A DNA stretch of 64,000 nt from Ricordea florida (Eukaryota > Cnidaria > Anthozoa > Corallimorpharia > Ricordeidae): positions 5,418,632 through 5,482,631 of the forward strand of contig OX453285.1 in assembly GCA_949710005.1 (NCBI GenBank), given 5' to 3'. Positions within the stretch are counted from its first letter, which is position 1. Every line of letters starts with the position of its first letter. The notes below the pieces were generated by a model. The model had not been told where the DNA came from and searched no databases. It saw nothing but the letters and a program-made list of their open reading frames with translations. The position numbers were made by a program, and so were the translations under genes. This document shows positions 13,601 to 23,008 of this stretch, in pieces.

Positions 13601-15819
13601 ACTTGCTGTGAACTGAATCAGACAGTAATCCTTCAAAACAATCACTTAAAAGTTCTAAAGATACTTCAGCTCCACAAACATGAACAGTTTTTGGGAAGTC
13701 AGGTAATTGCATAAAACTTGTCATGCACAAATTGTCATGTAATCTTTTGCCATTGTCAACTATAGTAAGTAATGTGTTTGTATTTCAGTAACCACATGGT
13801 TTCATTATAGCATAATAGAGAGAGTAGATAGCTACAGCACAACTTAGACTAAAGTTGGTGATTACATGTGCATGGTTCTGATCAAGTATGCTATTTTGAA
13901 CTGCATTAATTTGCAATCCCTTCACCTCAAATACATCATTGTTGTGTATACTCTGGAAATAATGTACTAAATTGTTAACATGTTGTGTAAGTTTATTAAA
14001 GCTTACTCTCTTACTATTAAGCCTGTAATCGTAGTTTCTAAATTCTCTCACATAACAACGTACCTTGGAAGAATTGGGTGTACTTTGACAAATCCGTTTG
14101 TGGAGAAAGGCTTTTAGCTTTCTGTTCTTTTTCCTCAGACTTTTAAGAGTTCGTACTGGTACTCTACTGGGTTCACAATCACGTCTATATACACGATGAT
14201 GATTATTTGAGTCAAGATAAGATAGATTTGGTATAGTAGGTATAGCATTGTTCACGATAAGAGGTTCACGATAAAAGGTTCACGATAAAAGGTTCACTCG
14301 TAAAGGTTCTCTCATGAAATTCGCGGACCTACCCGTTCCGAAAACGCTCTACATCTTTTAGCGTGGGTCTACCGCGAAAAATGTGTGCTTTTGTATGTGT
14401 TTTGAGCGTCTTAGACTCCATAAAATCCAATAAACAAAACGTCGAGTATTTTGCCATGTCCGCCGCCATATTGCTCAAGCATGTGCTCGTGGCCAACGTA
14501 CCACAGGAAGCCCATAGATCTTAGCTTCGCGCATGCGCTTTAGGTTTTCGAAGGCGATTTGTGACTGAAGAAGAAAAAAAATAACGAAGCCGAATTTAAA
14601 CCTCGGGCGTTTCCTTCGGAAAGCCCGAGTAAAAACGTTTGCAGATACGTTTACTCTAATCAAATTTTAGAAATTATAATTTTTGTATTTTACTTGCACA
14701 TATTATAATTATTATATTTTTCACTTTTATATTAACTATTGTAATTTGATTTATTATTATTTTATTTTAATACATGTAAAGCGCTTTTGACCTTTTATTG
14801 TAAAAAGCACTATAGAAATATTATTAATGCTCGAAAAGTCAGCACCTCCCTTTTACCTTACAGTGGTATAACTTACTTTATCAATTTGTTCAAACTAACT
14901 ACAGCCTTTTCTGCCATTTCATACAATATAAATGATTGCAACAACACTATTTATATCATTAAATTTTTTCACAGCTTACACTTCTGCCTCATCATCAAGA
15001 TACTTGGATGCAATGCGGATCTGAGGACAACACAAAGAACAGTTCTTAATCCATGCTGACGTCTGATCTCACCCCATAGAAGTGTAAAGTGCCTTTGAAC
15101 ATATTCACATGAAAAAGTGCGCTATATAAATTCATTATTATATCTCTCAGTTAGTACGCGCGCTGTGATTGTTCAATTTAGCGGGCCGTACTTCACTGTA
15201 CGGCCCGCTAAAGTTTGTCTTGGTCGCCAAAATGACTCCAGAGATATAATAAATATCTTATTAACCTCGTCGCTTCGCGCTTGGGCCATAAATCGACGGG
15301 AAAAAACTTGGTCCATATTTTACAGTACGGACCTTGAACTCGATTAATAAGAGGTATTTATCATTATCATTATCATTCCTATGAAACATACAGTATGACA
15401 GGATTGCATATCATTTTGTTATGGAGAATCACTTCTTAGATTTTGGAATGACTTACCAACATACAAACAGCGTAAGGTGATCTCAGTGAATGTCTGGTAT
15501 ACTTTGAGATCAGTTTAGATACAGCAAGTCTGTCTGTCTGCTTGATGTGGTACAGGAGACCAAGGGCATGGTACTACAGGACAGAAAAACCAAATAAATT
15601 TTTAATGAAAGTACCCCGCTCTTACACAAATAAAATATAAACCTAAACATTTTGCATTACTATGGATCATACATGTACCTGAACCATGTTGTTATCACTG
15701 GACACTGCTTCCTGTGCTTCATTAACCCAGCGCTTGACAACATCATGGTTTGGTTTCAACAGATGCTACAAACAAAGGTTAAACATGTTCTTTTAGTGAA
15801 CCCTTATAACGTGAAATCC

Positions 15820-15858
<39 letters not shown>

Positions 15859-18800
15859 TACTCCATTTATATTGCGCATATTCTATATTAATAATCATAT
15901 GCGCATTACAATCAGACCAATAGACAATGACACCGGGAACACGCCCTACGCTTTTCAAACAGTGCCATGGATTCTTTTACGTCCCACATTACAGATTGAG
16001 TTGTGAGACGGGGCTTACGGTTTATCGTCCTTATCCGAGAAGACTAGAAAGTCTAACCATTTGCAGATGTCATAACAAAGGCAGCACATTCTACTCAATT
16101 ATTTTAAGACCATGAGTGTTGGTCCGGCCGGGGTTTTGAACCCGCGACCTCCCGCACGGTAGTCCAGTGCTCTACCAACTGAGCTAACTGGTCGGCGGTT
16201 AACATACTTTGAAGTACTAGATGGCTCTTAAGTGGTATTTTCAAGTCAGGATCATGTCATACATGTTTTTTTGTAAAAACTGTTTAACAAAATTGGATCA
16301 TCAATTACTTATGATTAAATACCAAATTCTCTTAACCTAATATAAAGAAGTGTACATGAATGCCTATCACTCCATTTGGAAGATCTCCTATGCAGGGCTC
16401 GACGTTGCGACCTGTGGGGTCGCCAATGCGACTAGATTTTATTCACTGGCGACTAAGTTTTCACGCCTGGTCGCCAGGCTTGCCCCAAGATTTTTTGATT
16501 TAGTTTTAAAATTTCTTATTGAGTTCAATACTCTGATACTTTCGTGTTCGCGTATGAAGCCAATGAAATCGTTTGTTGAGGTTTATTAAAAGACCTTTAG
16601 TGTATTATATTCTATTTTTTTCTTGAAGATAATTTTGGCGACTAGAATACTTGTCCTGGCGACCAAAAATGAAAACTTGGAGGCCAGGTCGCCCCAAGAT
16701 TTTTTTCTGAAAGTCGAGCCCTGCTATGTTCAAATTGTCGCTATTCTTTATACTGCAATTGTTGGTCATAGTGACTGATGCCTCATTAAGGACCCCCTGT
16801 CCCCCTCTACCTCTACTCCTGTGTAATTCTTTCAAACTCATCATTTCAACTAATTAATTATTATTTAACTTTCATATTTAAGGATTGAAACTACATATCA
16901 ATACTCATCTTTATTTGGGTTTTGTTTGTAACTGAATTTGTTTGTTTGTAAAGAACATACATTTATATTATTTGTAATTTATTTAATCTTTTTTTTGAGG
17001 TTCATAAGTTAGAAAACTGTAAAAGGTTATTGCGTTTCCCTCCTTAAAATTAATAAAGTTATTGTGTTGTAGTATTGTATTGTAGGGTTGCTACAAGATC
17101 GTGGGAGTGAAAAGGTTAGAGGAAAACGATTTCAAATATCAAATCTGTTATGAACAATGTTAGCAGGTCTGTGGAAACTTGAGCCAAATGTGATGGATGT
17201 GTGCTGTCTTATTTTCAGAGGGATAATGGTGCAAATGTGACAACTATACAAAAAAAAATCCAAAACTTCTAAATATACGAAAAAATAGTAAACAAGGTGG
17301 TTACATACCAAGGCCGATACCAATGCTGCACTTGAAACACTAGGGTTCTTGTCGACAATAGCCTGCTTCAAGTAACGCTCAATTCCTTGCAACATTGTAC
17401 TCTAGGGAATTAAAAAAGGATCAGTAAAACTTAGACATGGCACAAATGGCAATTTAAATGTTTTAGTGAAAACAAGGATAGCATACAATTGTACCAAAAA
17501 ATGGTGTAGAGTACTCACATCTGTGATTTTACAGAGTGCTCTAATGGCACTTGCACGATACATGTCCTCCTAAAAAAACACACATGCCTTCTGATTAGGA
17601 CCAAAGCAACAGTAGATGCAACAGCACCAAACATCAGTGTTGCATCCAGAGTGCGTCATTGCGTCCTGGGACGCAATATTTTGCTTTTGGACCCCCTAAA
17701 ATACTAACAAGGGGTCCCTGTGGACGCACAAATATCATGCTTGAAATATATGCACATTCCTTCCACTTGTATCGACGCAAAGAAAAACAATCCGCTAGCC
17801 ATGTGCGGAACAACGAACTTCCAAAGATGAACACTGGAGCGTCACGCCTTCTGATGCACAATTGCCACCAATGACGGATTTTCACATTCATTCGCTCCGC
17901 ATTTTTTGAGTTCTGACTTCTCATAACAAAAGCTTTTTAGTTCGAGAGACCCGTAGCGTTACGCAGAGGTGAACGAAGAAACATTTACTCGGCCCAGTAA
18001 TAGCAGTTTTCAAAATGGCGGACACCGACAATGCGATTTTTCACTCGTCTTCATCATCTAATTAAGAGGTGATTGAAATCAATATTTATGATAGGACCCC
18101 CAAGATTCAGGTCTGGGCCCCAAATATTTCTCCAAGGCGTCCAGAGGACCCCTACCCAGTAAAACCTGGATGCAACACTGAAGCATTGAGCATTTATTAA
18201 AAAAACTACCTCCCTTAACCCTTTAAGCCCTAAGAGTGATTTTATAGATTTTACTCTGGCTAATGCCATTATTACTATGATTATTAGAATTATTATTATC
18301 ACTATTATTGCTTTTACTGTTAATATTATTATCATCATCATCATCATCATCATCATCATTATTACCTTTCCAGTCATGTCCTTGGTTAAACTACAAAAAA
18401 AGGCAAGAACAATCAGGCATTAAACAAATGCAAAATTTCATTAAATCATTGCAACAATGCTGGTAATAACAAAGTCACGAGGCACTGTCCAATGAACTAT
18501 AGAAAATGTGTAACTATGCCCACAAAATGATAGCCAAAAATTGTGCATGTCTCGGCTTTCTCCCTTAAAGCTGTTCTTTTAGGGCTATTTTCCTTCAAAT
18601 CAATGTGGACAATTTTATGGTGAGCCTGTGAATAAACTCTTAACTTAAATGTTAACAATATTGAGCAGTGTTGCATCCAGAGCGCGTCATTGCGTCCTGG
18701 GACACAATATTTTGCTTTTGGACCCCCTGAAATACTAACAAGGGGTCCCTGTGGATGTACAAATATCATACTTGAAATATATGCACATTTCTTCCACTTG

Positions 18801-21800
18801 TATCGACCCGAAGAAAAACAATCCGCTTACCATGTGCGGAACAACAAGCTTCCGAAGATGAACACTGGAGCGTCATGCCTTCTGATGCACAATGGCTAGC
18901 AATGACGGATTTTCACGTTCATTTGCTCTGCGTTTTTTGAGTTCTGACTTCTCATGACAAAAGCTTTTTAGTTTGAGAGACCCGTAGCGTCACGCAGAGG
19001 TGAACGAAGAAACATTTACTCGGCCCAGTAATCGCAGTTTTCAAAATGCCGGGACACCGACAATACGATTTTTCACTCGTCTTCATCATCAAATTAAGAG
19101 GTGATTGAAATAAATATTTATGATAGGACCCCCAAAATTCTGGTCTGGACCCCCAAATATTTGTCCAAAGGGTCCAGAGGACCCCTACCCAATAAAACCT
19201 GGATGCAACACTGATAGAGGAATGTCTAGTATTTTCTTAAGTGCACAAGTGTCTTGCAGGAGTTTAATGCAACATGGTTTTGATTGTCTCTCAAGTGCCA
19301 AAGACTATATTTTGTTCCAGTACAAACACCAACAAACAAAATGGCTTCTGCTTCTTAAAACCTTTAGTGCCATATGAACTCTCGCTCGATCATGTGATAA
19401 GTATGATAACTGTGATTAGGTATCACAGAACGAATCTTCCAGATGATCCTTAATTACATGGGAAATCCAAGGTCACTATTGGCTCTGATGTTTCTTTTGT
19501 GACATTTCAGATCCACCATCCTGATAACTTGTGAATCCACAAGCTAACAATAAGGAAGTAATAGATGTATACGGTACCTGCTGGTGACAATAATGACATC
19601 TTCAGCAATGTTGGCCAGTTCTTTGATAGCTAAGTAAACCATTCTCCTGAGCATAACCTATTTAAACAAAATGATGAAAAGTGGTAGGGTTGTGGGATGT
19701 GGCTTGAAATGACAATGTCAAAATGTAATAAGGGTAAGTTGAAGCCACACATGTGCGCACTGAGACGACAGTGGTAGAAGGGATAAAACCCTGTTGCTAC
19801 CAAAAAAAAAGATGAAAAAATTGAGCTCAAAAGCCAGCAGCCATGGGCAGCTGTTTCGGCCTTGTTAGGCCTCATCAGCATGGCACAGCTAGCAGATGAG
19901 CTCTGGGTTCCCACATTACGAATGTCAAGATGATCAAAAATGGTAGGGTTGTGGGATGTGGCTTGAAGTGACAACGTCAAAATGCAATAAGGGTAATAAT
20001 ATTATTATCTTTTTAGTGCATGGTATTGTACCTTATCAGGCTCATCTCCAGTGTAATATAATTTATTCACATAACTGACGTAAAACAAAGGACACAACGC
20101 ATTCTTAACAATGTACCTAACCCTAACTAACAAAGAAAAGGAACAAATTATATTACACCAGGCATGACCCCCTTATCATACAGATAAGACTATAAGATGC
20201 ACTTTAAAAATAAATAAATGTGACCCTCCATGGGAAAACGTACACTAGCGCTTACCCGTTAAACGGGCAAAAACTAACGAATGGCCAATGGCCAATAAAG
20301 CTTTCTAACGGCTTACAGCTAACGGCTAACGGCTTACAGCTAACGGCTTACAACTAATGGCTAACGGATAGCTGCTAACGGCTAACGGCTTACAACTAAC
20401 GTTATTGACCATTTAACGGATAAGTGTTAGTGTACGTTTTCCCGTGGAGAGTCACAAATAGCTTCTTGCAGTGGCACATCCACCAGGTGGGGATTTGTCC
20501 ACTGTTTCCTGATCAAAATGAAATTTGGAGGTGTTTGATTTTTATGGAAGGAGGATGACCAAAGCACTCATAGAAAAACCCTTCAATATTGTGCCTTCAA
20601 TATTGTGCCAAACTTGCTCCCTTCATGCTGCCACACAATATGGAGAACTTCCTATTAAATAATAGATTTTGCATAATTTATACTACAGACCTAATACATG
20701 TAAATTAAGTATAAGGTCACAAAGTTTAACTTTGTGCAAGCATGAATAAAGAGAAGTTGAAGAAATAAATTAAAGGAGGGACCAAGAATTGCACTCTACT
20801 TACATCTTTTGACTGAAATAACTTTGTCATGGCAAAGAATGCTTCTGTCGCCTCAGTTGTACCCAAGTGTTGTCCCTGAAAGGTAATAATCAATGTTAGT
20901 ATAAATACTCAGGTGATTATACAAAATCGTGTGCTCTGATTGGTTCGCTATCTTGGATTATCAGCCTGTAATAACCTTGACGAACAAAATGGCTGCCAGT
21001 CGTACAATGTGTGTGCGTTTTTGTGTTGTACAATGCATTATTTTTAAAACTAGAAATACGACTCCCGCAAAAACCTCGCGAAGCTAGTTTTTGAAGAAGT
21101 CACAATGCTTTCATATTTTATTCTTTATTTTTTTTTTATATTATATATTTTATTTTTTATATTAGCGTAATCCCCATTATTTTATTTCTTATGCTGTGTT
21201 TGGTACACAATTAGTGACACCTGGTGCAAATTACATGATCAGTATACCGCTCAACACAGTGCTTAAAAATTGACCTTCATTTAGCTCTTTCACTGCCACT
21301 GAGATTGCACCAGAGGGAATAGAAGTAAAATTATTTATTATCTTGACAGGGAATACAGAGTCGATGAAGTATCACAATAATATTCACTTAACACAAATTG
21401 AAAATGATTGTAAATCTTTTGCAGGTGAAATCTTGAAGAGTTGATATGAATGCTTGTGTTTACCACGGTGTAAAAACCTGTGTTTTTTTTCTTTAGTTTT
21501 ATTTTCTTAGTCTCTACTGCTTTGTCTTCTTTGTTGTACATCACTTTTGAACACAATATGTTCTTACACAGAGGATGAGCTGAACGTTCCAATTATTTTT
21601 TGTTTATGTTTTTTTGGTTATAATTGCATGAGATTCATTGTAAGAAGAATCTTCTGATTAGATATTTTATTGTCTACTGCAGTCATTATTTCATTCCCGG
21701 GTAACCACAATTGAGAGCATTATGAATAGTGCATGTTTTAATGTGTGTACTCTTTCCAGTTGCAATGGTACCCCCAGTGGTAGATAGAAAAATTCCTCTT

Positions 21801-22967
21801 CCCTCAAAAGAGATGCCATATCAACAAATTGGGGGTAAAACAATTGGATTCTACAAAAGCTTTGAATAAAGGTTTGGTAATAGTGAGTGCCCACTGTATA
21901 GTATGTGGTTGTGCTATTTTTAGGTCATATCATAAAAACAATACATGTAAGAAAGAGTTATTGAAATCTTAATATGTTCAAAAAGATTGCTGCACTACGT
22001 ACTCCTGTAAAAAAATAATGTGAAATCAACATCAATCAGTCAAAAGTATATACCACATGAAAGTTTAATTGTGCTGTTACAGAAACAGGCAAAATATCCA
22101 TACCCAACCATAGAATAGTACATTATTTTGAATATATGAAAATTTCTATTATAAAAACTGCAGAAGAAAGATTTAATATAAGGACGGTATTTCATCGAAA
22201 AAGTCATGGCAGCCAGAGGTATTGAACTGTAACCAATGACATATAGTAACGAGAAGAACTATCATTATATTATTATCATTATTATTATCATTACTATTAT
22301 TATTACTGGTATTGATATTATTATTGTTATATTTTTTATGTTAAACATAATATATTTTTATGGGGTGGGATTCATGTCTTAATCTTGGTAAAGTTATTGT
22401 TACTCTACTACTAAAAGCAATACAAAAATCTTCTTAATAGGCTTTCCATCAGAGGTGGTAGTAATCAAAACAGCTCCAAACAATACCATTTCTTCTAAAA
22501 GGCTTAGAATCTAGTGCAGTCATTTGTCTAGAAAGTTTGTGTGGAAAATCATTATTGAAAGCATAGGGCATTTAGGAAACTTGAAACACTTGTTACTACA
22601 TACAGCACACTTGCAATGAATATATGAGAAAGATCATAAACATTTTGGCATTACAAAATTTATTTTCTTCTTTATAAAGTTTTTCCAATGTAAAAGGTTA
22701 ATTGCATGTTGTGGTTGTTATGAAATATTGATATTTGACATAAAAATAAAGTAAACGGCAGAAAGTAACAAAGTTAATATGTTATGTCTAACTTTGCAAA
22801 TTAAGGCTTGAATTAACATTTCATTTGTGAAAAAAGGGCAGGGGTTCTAGATAGCAATATTATCAGGGGGGGGGGGGGTCATTGCACTCTAAGGTAAAAC
22901 TGACCCATTGTGAAAAGGCTATGAAACTTGTCTCTACACAATATTATTGAAACCTTTCAATCAGAGA

Positions 22968-23008
<41 letters not shown>

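Noticed and set aside
16120-16197. tRNA gene on the minus strand
   Set aside because: The tRNA-like head is continuous with a SINE body and an (ATT)n tail, and its acceptor and anticodon stems do not pair properly.
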